64,000 nucleotides of DNA from Osedax fenrisi (GCA_964019155.1 OZ025240.1:28932749-28996748), one strand, 5' to 3'. Shown: positions 32,107 through 43,558, counted from the stretch's first letter. Notes: generated by a model not told the origin, from the letters alone. A program made the numbers and translations.

Positions 32107-33291
32107 TGCAGATTTAGTTAGAGAGGGTGTAGATATATGATTAGATTTTAGTGAATCAACAACTGGGACATTTGTGATGGTGGAATTATTTAAATCAATA
32201 GATGGAGTTGATATTACAGGAATATAAGGGGAGTTGGAATTTTCAGAAGGATTATTAGGTGTGGGGTCTGAATTAGTATTAATGGAGAGATTACTAAATG
32301 AGGGAACGGAAGATTTAAATTTAAGGTAGGAAGATTCCCAGTGAATAAGGAGAGTTGGAGGTATGGTAATAGGTGGAAGAGACCAGTCAATATAATTATA
32401 TATAAGTCGTAATTCAAATGACTTTGTATATGTATTAAATATGGGTTTAGTATGTATAGGGGTTAGTTTTAATATATATGCATGATAAAGGATTTTACCT
32501 AATAAACGGGTTTTATAAGGTAGGGAATTTCGTATATATAGGTGTGAGAATCGGGGATTAAATTTAGTAGATCTAAATCTACTGAAAAACATGTCACAAA
32601 ATGATTTACTAGAGAATTGGATGATTGCATTGTTATGTTTAAATTTGACTATAGAAATAGATATTTTAGGCAGTAGCATATGTATAAGGATTGATGAAAT
32701 GAATTCAGTATTCATATCAGAGGTCTTTAAATGTTCAATGACAAGTGAATTGTTACGAATGATATTATTTAGTTGACGTTTACGAGGTATATGAAGAGTA
32801 TAGGGTGTGGTAGAATTAGGAGGTACATGGTGGACGATAGGAGCTTTAATAGGGATAGGAGAGGAAGATGATATAATAGCAGATGCATACGATTTATGAT
32901 AAGGGAAAGGTGATGGGATATTAGCGGTTATGAAGGATGGGGGGAAAGTTTTAAGTTCCATAAGTTTGGGAATTCTTAATTGGGCAGGTATAGGAGGTCG
33001 GATGGGGGGATTATTACGATGTATAGGAGTAGGGGTAACTAGAGGAGAGGAGAATGTAGTAGATGTATTTGATGAGTTGTTTAGGAGGCAAGAGGGACAT
33101 GTAAATGTGAAATTAGGGGAAGAAAAAATGGCAAGGGCATATGATGGAGGGGGACTATTGATATGAGTCCAAGATTTGGATATAATTGATGCTGGGAAGA
33201 GGCATACATGGTGGTAGAATGATTTACACGAGCTACATGGTAGGTCAGAGCTAGAAGCAGGTTCATTGCAATAATGACTTACAACTGCCAT
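32104..33291 (-). CDS. LINE ORF1: PHD-like zinc finger RNA-binding protein (395 aa)
   Basis: Starts MAVVSHYCNEPASSSDLP. The N-terminus carries a PHD-like metal-binding pattern, CSSCKSFYHHVC, and later CPSC. A Pro/Ser/Ile-rich middle follows, then a conserved-looking segment (SLPYKTRLLGKILYHAYILK) also found in the decayed copy near 60.6 kb. It ends LTKSA with TGA. ORF1 proteins of CR1/L2 elements bind element RNA and often have PHD-type fingers. The stop is followed by CTA, and the reading frame continues without break into ORF2. Confidence 0.88.
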   Translation of the reverse strand: MAVVSHYCNEPASSSDLPCSSCKSFYHHVCLFPASIISKSWTHINSPPPSYALAIFSSPNFTFTCPSCLLNNSSNTSTTFSSPLVTPTPIHRNNPPIRPPIPAQLRIPKLMELKTFPPSFITANIPSPFPYHKSYASAIISSSSPIPIKAPIVHHVPPNSTTPYTLHIPRKRQLNNIIRNNSLVIEHLKTSDMNTEFISSILIHMLLPKISISIVKFKHNNAIIQFSSKSFCDMFFSRFRSTKFNPRFSHLYIRNSLPYKTRLLGKILYHAYILKLTPIHTKPIFNTYTKSFELRLIYNYIDWSLPPITIPPTLLIHWESSYLKFKSSVPSFSNLSINTNSDPTPNNPSENSNSPYIPVISTPSIDLNNSTITNVPVVDSLKSNHISTPSLTKSA

Positions 33292-33620
33292 TATATATAC
33301 ACTTGCTAGCTAATAGATGAACTCGAGTAACGTAATATATATAGGTATTATATAATAATGTAGTAAGCAGTGAAATGAAGTCGACTCCACGTATATGATA
33401 GATTCTCCGGTATGGTGGAAACTCTTCGTGCGGGTAGATTCTACGGATATGCGACCGATTCTTCAGTACAGGACCAGTACCTCGAAAGATTAAGGACAAT
33501 GAGGGCAGCGAATAGAACACATGAGTAGTTACATAACCTCAGTGAAAAAGGGTAGTCCAGCTACCCGTGCATGAAGTCCTAGGGGATATCTCCAGGAACG
33601 TAGAACGTAGTGTAGGATCT
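33292..33620 (-). promoter_or_regulatory. LINE 5' untranslated region
   Basis: GC-richer than the intron around it, with repeated AGATTCT-CGG-TATG-like strings at 33400-33470. It would carry the internal promoter of the element; no initiator is identified by sequence. The upstream boundary is approximate. Confidence 0.5.
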
Positions 33621-33627
33621 TGTATAG

Positions 33628-33682
33628 TGCACACTATACACAGTGTACACTATACGAAACACAATATGTGTAGTGTATAGGA
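33628..33682. repeat. GTATAGTGCACACTATAC palindrome cluster
   Basis: Overlapping inverted copies of GTGTACACTATAC next to the LINE 5' end. They may mark the insertion boundary. Confidence 0.7.
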
Positions 33683-34180
33683 TTTAAATATATTTAATAT
33701 ATTATATATAATGTGCAGAATATTATTGATAAATTCTATAGAAATCAAATAATTGTGTATGAATAGAAATTGTTATGCTACATTTGTATGAATTAAAACA
33801 CGTCTGGTCAGTTCGAATGCAAAAGTAAAAGAATGTATATGCACATAATAAAATGTATACTATTGTTATTAATAATTTGTTATCTTATAATTAATTCACT
33901 AATAATTTTATAATTTATAATTTTAATAATTTTAACAATATAGTACAAACATAACTCCATTATTAACTACACTATTAACTACATTTTTTAGGATAAATAG
34001 GTTTTGAATGTATAACATATATACAGTATGATAGAGTATGATATATATATATACCAATCATATAATTCTATCAAATAAATTATTTAATAAAATATATTAT
34101 ATTATATTAAAATATATATTATACATAATATATTATAATTATAATTTGTAGGATAAATAGGTTTTATAATTGTTTATATA
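33683..34180. other. Original Harbinger intron, AT-rich
   Basis: No element recognised. The string TAGGATAAATAGGTTTT occurs twice (about 33988 and 34149). Confidence 0.5.
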
Positions 34181-34202
34181 ATGTTTATGAAGCAATGATT
34201 AC

Positions 34203-34418
34203 CTTATTATACGCTTGCCGTAGAGCTTTTATTTTGGAATCGATAGTTTCCCTTGATTTGAGAATTCCAAATTTGTCATTCATTGTTGCGGCATATCTCG
34301 TATATCTCGTTAGATTACTTTCTATATTATCTTTATTAACATCACTAGTCCACAGGTTTATTAGAAATATAACCTGCTCATCCGTAAATTTTTTACGTAG
34401 TTTTTTTTCGTTAACCAT
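34203..34418 (-). CDS. Myb/SANT-like Harbinger partner protein, exon 1
   Basis: Starts MVNEKKLRKKFTDEQVIFLI and continues with LWTSDVNKDNIESN, YAATMNDKFG and IDSKIKALRQAYNK: three helices with the spaced aromatic residues of the Myb/SANT-like (trihelix/MADF-type) DNA-binding fold. The exon ends at a strong donor, AAG|GTAATC, in phase 0, matching the phase of the acceptor at 27721. Spliced, the protein would be about 252 aa. It should bind the element ends and help a Harbinger transposase reach the nucleus; the transposase is not in this window. Confidence 0.8.
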
Positions 34419-34579
34419 ACTGATATTATATATTTTAAATAATATATTTTAAATAAAATGAAAATATATATATAATTTAATACACAATGGATATTTGAAT
34501 AATATCACATGATGTAAACCTTGTGTTCCATTGGACAACACGTTGACACTCTGACATGTATCTATAGAAAGTACACTGT

Positions 34580-34773
34580 GCACATTCTTTAGTACGCACG
34601 CCATTTAAAAAACATTCTGCACCTCGATTTCAAAAGGCAGAATCGATTCTTTAGGTAAAGAATCTCTGCAATGTAATAGATAGGCTCGATTCTGTACCTT
34701 TGCACCGCTTCTTCACCTACAGAATCGATTATGCACCTACAGAAACCGTTAAGCACCAACCGCGAACGCACCC
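34580..34773. repeat. Right terminal region of the Harbinger-like element
   Basis: Subterminal CAGAATCGATT and CACCTACAGAA motifs, then the TIR ending CGAACGCACCC, then TTA. Confidence 0.85.
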
Positions 34774-34924
34774 TTAGTGTTATATATATAAGATTTATTT
34801 TATAATAGCATTTACAATAGTTTTATAATATTTTATTTGTAAAACTTTACATGTATTTACTTGGAATATTTATACATGGAATATTTTTCTTATTCTTCCC
34901 AGCAAACACACAACAATTTTAACA

Positions 34925-35370
34925 TTGAGACTATTTTGACTCTATTTATACTCTATTTAGCCTCTGTTTTGACTCTATTTATACTCTATTTAGCCTCTAT
35001 TTTGACTCTATTTATACTCTATTTTGACTCTATTTATACTTTATTTTGACTCTTTTTAGACTATATTTAGCCTTTATTTTGACTCTATTTATCCTCTATT
35101 TATACTCTATTTAGCCTCTATTTTGACTCTATTTATACTTTATTTAGACTATATTTAGCCTCTATTTTGACTCTATTTAGCCTCTATTTATACTATATTT
35201 TGACTCTATTTAGACTATATTTTGATTCTATTTATACTCTATTAATATATCACAATTGTTATTCTATTTATACTCTATGTAGCTTCTATTTAGACTATAC
35301 TTAGCTTCTATTTAGATTCTATTTATAATCTATTTAGATTTTATTTATAAATAGAGGCTATAGCCTCTGT
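34925..35370. repeat. 11/33-bp minisatellite of CTCTATTTA units
   Basis: Units such as GACTCTATTTATACTCTATT alternate with AGCCTCTATTTT, giving an 11-base period and a 33-base higher-order period in the first half. The open frame across it is an artefact of the period. Confidence 0.93.
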
Positions 35371-35610
35371 TTTGACTATAATAAATATATTTATTATATT
35401 AATTAACACTAAAAATTAGAAAATAATATGATTATATTAAAAATGTATTTAAAATTGTAAATTAAATTAAATACAAATGTTTTTAATTACACATTTAAAC
35501 AATTAAAACATTTGTTAACAAACAGATAAGACATCAGATAGAACATTTGTATCATTCTCGATATCATCCTTTTTAAGTGATTCATCTTTACGCTAAAATA
35601 TAATAAATGC
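35371..35610. other. AT-rich spacer
   Basis: No feature recognised. Confidence 0.6.
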
Positions 35611-35611
35611 A

Positions 35612-35850
35612 TTATTGTATAAGCTTTAATTTAGGTGAAATGACCAATACAATTAGCGTTTAAAAAAACCTGGTTAAGATGTAGCTGGTAGGTTATTTCA
35701 TCAAGCGATTTCTTTACATAGCGTAGCCCGCTTTGTTCGGGTCAAGGCATATTCGGCTTACACTGTTCAATTTTCTGCTGGATACTAGGCTGGATACCAA
35801 TTCAGACGTGTATGTACCATTGCTGTATAAGTTGGTGTCATTTGAAAATC
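35612..35850. repeat. Dispersed repeat D, copy 1 (SINE-like)
   Basis: About 240 bases shared with 36945-37195, with the core GTTCGGGTCAAGGC and CTGTTCAATTTTCTGCTGGA followed by TACTAGGC. GTTCGGGTC resembles a Pol III B-box, but no full tRNA head is seen. Confidence 0.85.
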
Positions 35851-36944
35851 TTATAATTATTATAGGTTAGATAAAAATACAAATAAATTCTTCATAAATA
35901 ATCAAATATATATACAAGATAAATTTAAAACAAAATATGAATATAGATAACCGGCACGCAATTATCATATATATATATATAGATTTAGTATCATTTAATA
36001 TTAACTTGTGAGTATTATGTAATCGGTCTATATCGAATATAGCACCCTTTTGTTTTACAATTACAATTATGAGGTCAAATTAAAAATGCTCATTTTGATA
36101 CATGACACACTAGTGTGTAATACACACTGTGTATTATAAACGTATACGGAAAATGTACATATAGTATATATTATAAGATAGATAGATATATCCATTTGTA
36201 TATCCATTATATATATCCATTTGTTGTTATTATAATATTAAAGTATTCAACGATACATGTAAAATATTTTACATTTGACCTCTATAGTCGTAATAAAAAT
36301 AAACAAGGAGCATATTTGATATTCCCCGGGTAATCATAGGCTAGGATATTTACTTAGCTCTTACCATATATATTAATATATGTTTGTTAAAAATTGACCA
36401 CATCACTAAATCTAGATATAGTATAATTTGGTGCTGATCATTCAGATTATCACATAAATAAATGTATTACAATTTTAAAATAGTATATAAGAATAATGTC
36501 ATGGTACTTAATCCACATAAGATATATTATATTTATTAAATATCACTAATACAACAGCTTAGTTGTATATATTGGGAATAACATTATATATATATATATT
36601 ATATTATATTATCAGATATATGATATAATATAGTTTATAAATATGTATTCGTAGCATAACTTATGCACTATGTGAGGTATTCATTTATTATTAATATCGT
36701 AATTTATATTGGATAATATATATTAGTTCTATCGAATGAAAAGCATTAATTTAATTAATTATGATGTATAAAATGTATGTTTATATCTAAATTATGTATT
36801 ATAAAATTTTAAATATTTTATTCGCTAGATATCTAGTAAATTTTTTTAAATAATGAGAAGCAGCCAATATCTTGTGATAACACGTATACACGTGATCACA
36901 CATATACTATTAGATCGATATCAGGCTGTATTTGTTGATGTAAT
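35851..36944. other. AT-rich stretch between the two repeat D copies
   Basis: Contains TA runs and short inverted repeats only. Confidence 0.6.
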
Positions 36945-37195
36945 ATCTACTTTAATCTAGGTGAATGGACCAATACCACTAGAGTAGTGTTTCAAAAAAA
37001 AAACTGGTTAAGAAGTATTAGTGTGTTATTTCATCCAACGCTCTCGTTGCAGTGTGGCATCTTTATAGCTTAGTTCGGGTCAAGGCGTATTCAGATTATA
37101 CTGTTCAATTTTCTGCTGGATACTAGGCAGGATAACCAGTCAGTAGTGTGAGCACCAGTGCTGTATTAGTTGGTATCATTTGAATATCTTATAAT
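36945..37195. repeat. Dispersed repeat D, copy 2 (SINE-like)
   Basis: Second copy of the 35612-35850 repeat in the same orientation, about 1.3 kb away. Confidence 0.85.
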
Positions 37196-37532
37196 AATGA
37201 ATACAACAATAATATTCCTATCAGTTAAATCAGTCAAATCGTATATTTTGTGAATGGAATATTTTATTGTTTACATAGAAATTTGTATTTCAGTTTTACA
37301 TTAAATGAAATTAAGATTAGAGTAATACTATAATTATATAATATATATAATTAACAATTGTTAGTTACAATCTATGTATAATATAAACTATCATAGACTT
37401 GCATTTTCAATATTATATAGAAATAATTTCTAACAATCAATTTCTATAGAAATATTGAAGAAAAAAAATATATATATGTATACATTTATATATAAAATAT
37501 ACTATATATTATAAATATTGCTTCATGATGTT

Positions 37533-37536
37533 GTTT

Positions 37537-37608
<72 letters not shown>
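37533..37608. repeat. (AT)n microsatellite
   Basis: Pure AT run. GTATAC-rich flanks repeat on both sides (ATATTGCTTCATGATGTTG occurs three times between 37510 and 37705). Confidence 0.96.
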
Positions 37609-37610
<2 letters not shown>

Positions 37611-37739
37611 TTTTATAATAAAAAAAACATGTGTATACATGTATATATAAAATATACTATATTATAAATATTGCTTCATGATGTTGCTTCATAAATATTG
37701 CTTTATCAATATATAAAAGAATGAATATAAATCATTGAA

Positions 37740-38100
37740 TAGTTGTATTTATATATGAATGGACTTAATACTTTTCTATATATTTACATGTGTCAGTTTG
37801 GTTAAATTTATTTTACAATGTAAAGTTTACATTTGATGATGTTAAATTACATTACCTTATAACTGAATATAAACTTATACAAAGTATAGTTAAATATAAC
37901 ATATAGTTAATAGTATATACAAAATATGTAAATATATACAAAATATAGTAAATATATACAACATATAGTTAATAGTATATACAAAATACAGTAAATATAC
38001 ATCTATAAAATATAGTAAATATATACAACATATAGTTAAATAGAACATATAGTTAATAGTATATACAAAATACAGTAAATATATACAAAATATATTATAG
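37740..38100. repeat. Short tandem ACAAAATATAGTAAATATAT-like array
   Basis: Irregular copies of ATATACAAAATATAGTAAAT and AACATATAGTTAATAG between about 37870 and 38100, immediately downstream of the piggyBac relic. Confidence 0.75.
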
Positions 38101-38125
38101 AATATTTATAACAAATTATTTAAAT

Positions 38126-40030
38126 TTATAAATTTAAATTATGGTATAAAGGATTACAATTTTTACAAAGTGGAACATCACACAAGTTACAGTAAAGACT
38201 TGTGCGAATTGCATTTCCGCTTAAGGTTTTCATACCTAAATGTTTGCAATGTACGCATACTCTAGATGTACTGTACAATAATTCATGATCATCCGTCGAA
38301 GGAATAGGTTCATTGGCGGGCATACCCCTTGATGAATACGAATCCATCATTTCTGGACGTAAATCATTTTTAAAACATAATAAATTATAGCGTTTATTTA
38401 AGGTAGGGTTATTTTTTTTATATACAATAAAAGAATTAATTACCGCTATACCAAAACATTAAATAATATGCATTTCCAATATTTCTTGGCCTTCCTACCA
38501 ACACCATAGTATGCCCGAGACTGGTCCATTTCATCTACGCCGCCCATATACTTATTATAATCAACGATCATGGACGGCTTCGATCTACGTTCTGAAGTAT
38601 TAAATCTGTATATCATAATAATGATTTATATAAATAGTTTAATATAATATATATATATTATATCTAAAATATAAAGGACGGTAATTTACAAAAAATAAAT
38701 ATTTCATAATTGACAAAAAAAAACAGTTTATCATACAAAAAATATAAACTTACTTACTTATGTCGAATTTTCATTCGACCTGATTTCATTTTTCTCCAGT
38801 TTTCTCTGTCGCTCATAACATTACGTATTTTTTCTACATCGTCCAACTCCGTATGATTCTTCAAGTTATCTATAAATGTTATAGATTGCCGGCCTCTGTT
38901 TCGTTTTCTATTTCTTGGTTGCCAAAAAATTAGGTCATGACAGGCTTCGTCTTTGTGCCGTACACAGTGGCCGGCAATTGCCATTCTTCGATCCCTTATG
39001 ATTTCTGAGATCTTCGGGAGTCCGATATACAGGATTTTATTAGGTATCTTGTCTCGCCATGAGATATTTAAAATCATTCTAATTAGCCTGGTGTAGCAGC
39101 CATCTATATTGTTTACATTAGCTTTTGTTATTGTCCATGTTTCACTGCCATATCGACTAATTAAATAAAATTAATGTAAATAATAGAAAATGAATAATTT
39201 TGATATTGAAATAAATATATTTTTGTATTTTGTATATTGTTCATATATTTAATAACCTCGTAATTGGCACATCAACATCGCTGCCATCAGTCAGCGTCGA
39301 TAGAGTGTACACGTCCCTCTTATCCACAAATCGACATACCACAACTCCCTCTTCATTTACCAGCTTTACGTTTTCTCCTACTCCCATGGACACATTCTCG
39401 AGTTTTGGGAATGATTTTGAGGTTTTCCGAATAGTTCCGACAAGATGTGTATCCTTTGAGCTCAACGCAATGGCAAGCTTTATGGATGTATAATAATTAT
39501 CTGTATATAAGATATGTGATCTATACAGATAATTATTTAACAATTCCATTACCATGTTATAAGTGAAGCCCTCGCCATATACAAATCTTGCCTCACTACC
39601 CGAATAAATCCTCAGCCTCATGCAGTAACCTGATAAGGAATCATTAAACATATAAATTAGTTAAACTTACTCTATCTAGTTGTGCTCATTGGTCAGAAAA
39701 TAATAGTCATCAGCTCCAAAGTTGATTACGGGTTTGACAAATATACGAAATTCATTGGCAGATTTAATTATACGTATTTCGAGAATTCGTCTGACAGACA
39801 AAAGTCGAACGTTTTTGTCGAGGTTCATACAGCATAGCACACAGCAGATTGAGACGCTGTGAAGACTGAATGCGTTTTGTTGGATCACTCTATGGCATAC
39901 TGTCGTAACGCGTTCATCATTAATGTCAGCGACATACTGTATCATATTAAATACATAACTAAGTACTTCACTGACAAGACGACTTTGATTTGATGGAAAA
40001 CCAAGAATGTGCGTATACGAATACAATCAC
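38126..40030 (-). pseudogene. piggyBac transposase relic, interrupted by a LINE
   Basis: Minus-strand pieces in transposase order. First, 39241-39651 reads GYCMRLRIYSG and ILYTDNYYTSIKLAIALSSK with VGTIRK, the DDE region with the second Asp. Next, about 38446-38620 reads SMIVDYNKYMGGVDEMDQSR, the canonical MGGVD/DQ catalytic motif, followed by GRKAKKYW. Last, 38126-38350 reads VCVHCKHLG, RTSLYCNLCDVPLC and CNPLYH, the C-terminal Cys-rich finger. A LINE fragment separates the second and third blocks from the first. The frame at 39676-40026 is on the same strand and probably belongs to the 5' part, although I cannot align it. No TTAA-flanked ends were identified. Confidence 0.88.
38754..39165 (-). 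pseudogene. RTE-like LINE 3' fragment nested in piggyBac
   Basis: Reads GSETWTITKANV, TRLIRMILNISWRD, IGLPKISEIIRDRRMAIAGH, CVRHKDEACHDLIFWQPR and a C-terminal RGRQSITFIDNLK...MSDRENWRKM motif before the stop at 38754. It is the same family as 2304-2900 and extends that fragment toward its C-terminus. It is truncated at its 5' end. Confidence 0.9.
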
Positions 40031-41083
40031 AAATAGTGCAAGTAGTATCAAATTAGACGATGGATCTATTTCAGATACCTAAAATCGTAAATAACGACTT
40101 CCGACAGTTAGCCATTTAGTATAACCAAGTTTACCAGGCCATACTCTCCGTAACAGAGTTCCGCTGAATAGATAATATGATATCGCGGAGATACTTCTGT
40201 TCTGAACTGATATCATCGATATTTTCTAGAGTTTTTATGAAGGACGTCTATCGTAATTGGCTTAAATGCAACCGGTCTGCTCTCGAGACAACTTGCGAGA
40301 CTCTTGCCAATTGGTCCTTCATAAATGTTCGGTCCTGTCGTTCTTCCATCGATTTCGGTGAGGACGTAACGAAGAGTCAGTTCTTTCAGGTGTAGAAGAC
40401 ATATCTGGAATAATGAAATGATGTATTATTTATATATATATGTTGTAGAATTATTTCTTATAAGAAAATAGTAGATCATTAATAAGTTATCGTAAACTAT
40501 CTAAATGAATTATGATACAAACATTCCAGTGTAGTTTCCTATTCAGGTGTGATTCGAATTTACATTACAAATTTATTTATTATAAATTATACAAAATTGA
40601 ATTTTTATTTAAGTATAATATATTGTTTTATTTAAATTATATAAAAAAATAATAGTGCAGATAAATATTTATAATATATTAAATATTAAATAAAATAAAG
40701 AATATATATATGATTATTTACAATAAATAATAATTAATATATATATATATATGAATATACAATAAATACACTCTGATAAATATGTATAATATATGAAATT
40801 TAAAATAAAATAAAGAATATATTTATAATTATTTACAACAAATAATAATTAATATAAATATACAATTATTTAGAATGGCATTTTACAAAGCAATTTTTAC
40901 ATAGTGAAATTTCAAAAGCCACAGTCAAAGCTAGAGCGAATTGTATTTCCTCCCTTGGTTAAATGCAAAGTGTTTTACAATTTAATCCAAGTTTTTATAA
41001 ATATGTATGGATGCTATAGAAATAACAATTGTATGTATATCTACATATATGTATTTCTGGCATAAATATGCCCATATGCAACA

Positions 41084-41121
<38 letters not shown>

Positions 41122-41514
41122 TTATACATTATATATATTAAATGTATCTATTAATATATAATTATCTATAGAATTGTATATATTTGTATAAATTATCATA
41201 CAAATAATAGTTATACATATTAACCTAGCATTAAACAAGCTGAGCTTTGCACCAACTGGATATATGTTATAGATCTTATAATATTTAATAGATATATTAT
41301 TATATATTATATTGTATATGAATATAAATTAATTTACATATACAAGTATTTATATATTATATTAATATAGTTTATAAAATATTATTAATCAAATATTAAA
41401 TACTATATCGACGATGATATCATTATTAGATCTTTTAATTCGTATTTCAGGTGAATTAATAATTAATGTCGAATTCTTCATATATACATTAGCCTTATAT
41501 TTGAACCTATATTA
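40031..41514. other. AT-rich stretch with possible piggyBac 5' debris
   Basis: A GC-richer block at 40080-40420 gives, on minus, short frames such as EIDGRTTGPNIYEGPIGKSL. It may be the transposase N-terminus, but I cannot assign it. Beyond 40420 there are only AT-rich repeats. Confidence 0.35.
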
Positions 41515-42260
41515 TCAATGTGGTAATCTTACTGTGAAGAAATTCTTCATCACTAAATGACTTTCATTAAAAGGACAAATTCCGATCTTTCTAAATCCAG
41601 ATATTGATAATCTTATTATGTTCATGTTGACCGTAGCTAGTTTGTAGATTCCAACAAGATCGTGTAATCTAACTATAGAGTTTTCCTTAATATGTTGTTC
41701 TAATAGTTTATTTATGTTCGATTTCAGTGATCCCATAAAAGAAACATCTAGAGGTTTTAGTTTGTGAGAAGTATGTAGAGGGAAGCATATAATATCAATA
41801 CCCACTTCTATAGCTCTATATATTATTTCTACGTTTTTTATATGTCTGGAATCCATCCAGTAACAGTAATATCCTGGTAGATAGGGATGGATTCGTAAAT
41901 TTAATAAAATGTTCGAACCACACAATGAACACATGTTTAGTCATCCATCCGCTTTTATTAAATTCGAATATTGAATTTACTGGTGCCCCAATTGTTCTAA
42001 ACTCGTCATTATGTCTCACCCGAGGAAATATAAATTAAGGTGCTATTATATATCCTAAACTATTTATTCACACTTCTACTGCAATTCCTTTCTGCGGTTG
42101 TTTTTATACCTACCTGCAAATAATATATAAGATTTATATTTGATTTAATATATTTATATATATTACTAACTTGTTTTAATCCCATAGTACATAACATTGT
42201 TGTATGTCGAATAGTTACCGTAGGTACTTTAGTTTCATTTACGCTGTAAATATTATTAGG
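41515..42260 (-). pseudogene. pogo/Tigger-like DDE transposase relic
   Basis: Reading 42260 down to 41515 across frameshifts: NETKVPTVTIRHT (first-Asp region, Asp-type residue decayed), then SGWMTKHVFIVWFEHFIKF, ILLLLDGFQTYKK (second Asp), then FPLHTSHKLKPLDVSFMGSL (third acidic residue region) and ISGFRKIGICPFNESHL. This order is diagnostic for DDE_1 (pogo/CENP-B/Jerky group) transposases. At least two frameshifts make it non-functional. A minus-strand scrap at 42400-42640 may be another element. Confidence 0.85.
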
Positions 42261-42399
42261 TATATTATGTTCATCATTTAATTACTTTAATAGACAATAC
42301 AATTCCGTAACGAAATTTCTAATTCGCGCATCATGATCATGAACAGATTGTTGCAGTTTATTTCCATCCAGCACTTGCTGCCACAGCATGCGAAATAAA

Positions 42400-42640
42400 G
42401 AATTTACTGGGTTCTGATATAACATAGCTGATATGGTCTTATTTTTCTAATCTTCGTTTTATTTTCTTTGCCGTCAAAGTATAAACTATCAACGTGAATT
42501 ACTTTTGGATTTTCTAAACGTGCTCTTTTTTCACTGCCGGATTATTACTTTGCGGTCGACCACCTTTGATTTGTCATGTTTTGTCATGTTTTGTTACTAG
42601 TCCTTCATCAACAGCAGAAGCAGAGATAACTCAAGCGAGA
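42400..42640 (-). pseudogene. Transposon-derived coding scrap
   Basis: Minus-strand codons read SEKRARLENPKVIHVDSLYF and then DGKENKT after two stops. The HVDSLYFDG pattern resembles a segment common in transposon-linked proteins of cnidarians, but I cannot name the family. Confidence 0.3.
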
Positions 42641-42894
42641 CATCAACTTGATATCGCGTAGACGTCTCCCATTGCGATATGTATAATGCATAAACCTAAA
42701 TCATCTAAAATAAAAAATCTGTATTTTCATATTCATAGCGTATCAACCAGCTCTTTGCAGTATCATAGGTATGTTATAAAGTTTTAAATATTATATTATA
42801 TATATTTACATATTAATAGAATGGATTTAATATTAAATTAGTTAAATAGTTATACTGAATAAAAATATAGTTATTACCAATTACTAGAAATTTA

Positions 42895-43235
42895 CCATTA
42901 TTGTGCTTTATGTTGATATAATACTGATGCCATGTACAATCTGGTACGTGTTGATTATTTATAGAAGATTGTAATTTTAGCTGATTCTTTGTTGTAGGCC
43001 AAAATGTATATGTTTTCTGAAAAGATTTATTCGAAAATGTATTATTCAATGTATAGTGAAGAGAATTTATATATTTAATATATATATATATATGTATGTA
43101 ATAAAGTGAAAGAGACAGTTTCGTGATAAGGTTTAACGTATTTTTCGTATACCGATGTCAACTTCAATTCACTATCCAATTCCTCCATACCTTGAAAGTT
43201 CAGGTGGTAAAATGACAAATTTTTATTTTGCCACT
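42895..43235 (-). other. Two exon-like minus-strand blocks
   Basis: One block reads KTYTFWPTTKNQLKLQSSIN after a good acceptor (AATCTTTTCAG) and ends at TTG|GTAATA. The other, at about 43080-43230, reads FYHLNFQGMEELDSELKLTS. They lie downstream of the MULE relic in the same orientation and may be part of that element. The family is not recognised. Confidence 0.3.
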
Positions 43236-43558
43236 ATTAATTTAACCTAGCTTATTGAATTTGGTTCCGTGATCTTATATAGAGCTTCTGTATTATTTTT
43301 CAAATTAATGTCCATCCCTTTACTTATAATATTTTTCTTAATTTATCTTTATAATTATCACAAACAGAAAGCTAAGTTGTCCAATTTTTCATATATGATG
43401 TTATTGAATCATAATATGAATTCTATCTTGTGTCAATTGGTTCTTCATTGGAGTGTACTTTTCCGTTTCACAAAATATCTATAATTCCTTTATAGAATTC
43501 CTATGTAGCAATTCCTAATTGTACAATTATTTATGTATATAAAATTAGTAATATATAC

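Larger units (their letters stand above)
29090..33620 (-). mobile_element. Nearly full-length CR1/L2-like LINE
   Basis: Minus-strand non-LTR retrotransposon with, in order, a 5' region (33620-33292), ORF1, ORF2 and a short 3' region ending in a (TGAT)n-type tail at about 29092. Both reading frames are unbroken except for the single TGA between them. It lies in the intron of the Harbinger partner gene in the same orientation. Another 3' fragment of the family is inside the hAT element at 23.7 kb and a decayed ORF1 is at 59.9-61.2 kb. Confidence 0.93.
26702..34773 (-). mobile_element. PIF/Harbinger-like DNA transposon split by nested insertions
   Basis: The ends are inverted copies of GGGTGCGTTCGCGGTTG (26702 and 34773), flanked on both sides by TTA, the 3-bp target site typical of PIF/Harbinger. 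Both ends carry subterminal CAGAATCGATTCTGTA-type repeats. Inside, on the minus strand, lie two exons of a Myb/SANT-like protein, the usual DNA-binding partner of Harbinger transposases; no DDE nuclease ORF was found. The intron holds a TA repeat, a 42-bp minisatellite and a 4.5-kb LINE, which explains the 8-kb length. Confidence 0.85.

Noticed and set aside
30887..33166. Several plus-strand ORFs of 60-80 aa
   Set aside because: Antisense shadows of the LINE ORF1 and ORF2.
34861..35049. 62-aa ORF with TLFILYLAS repeats
   Set aside because: Product of the 33-bp minisatellite period.
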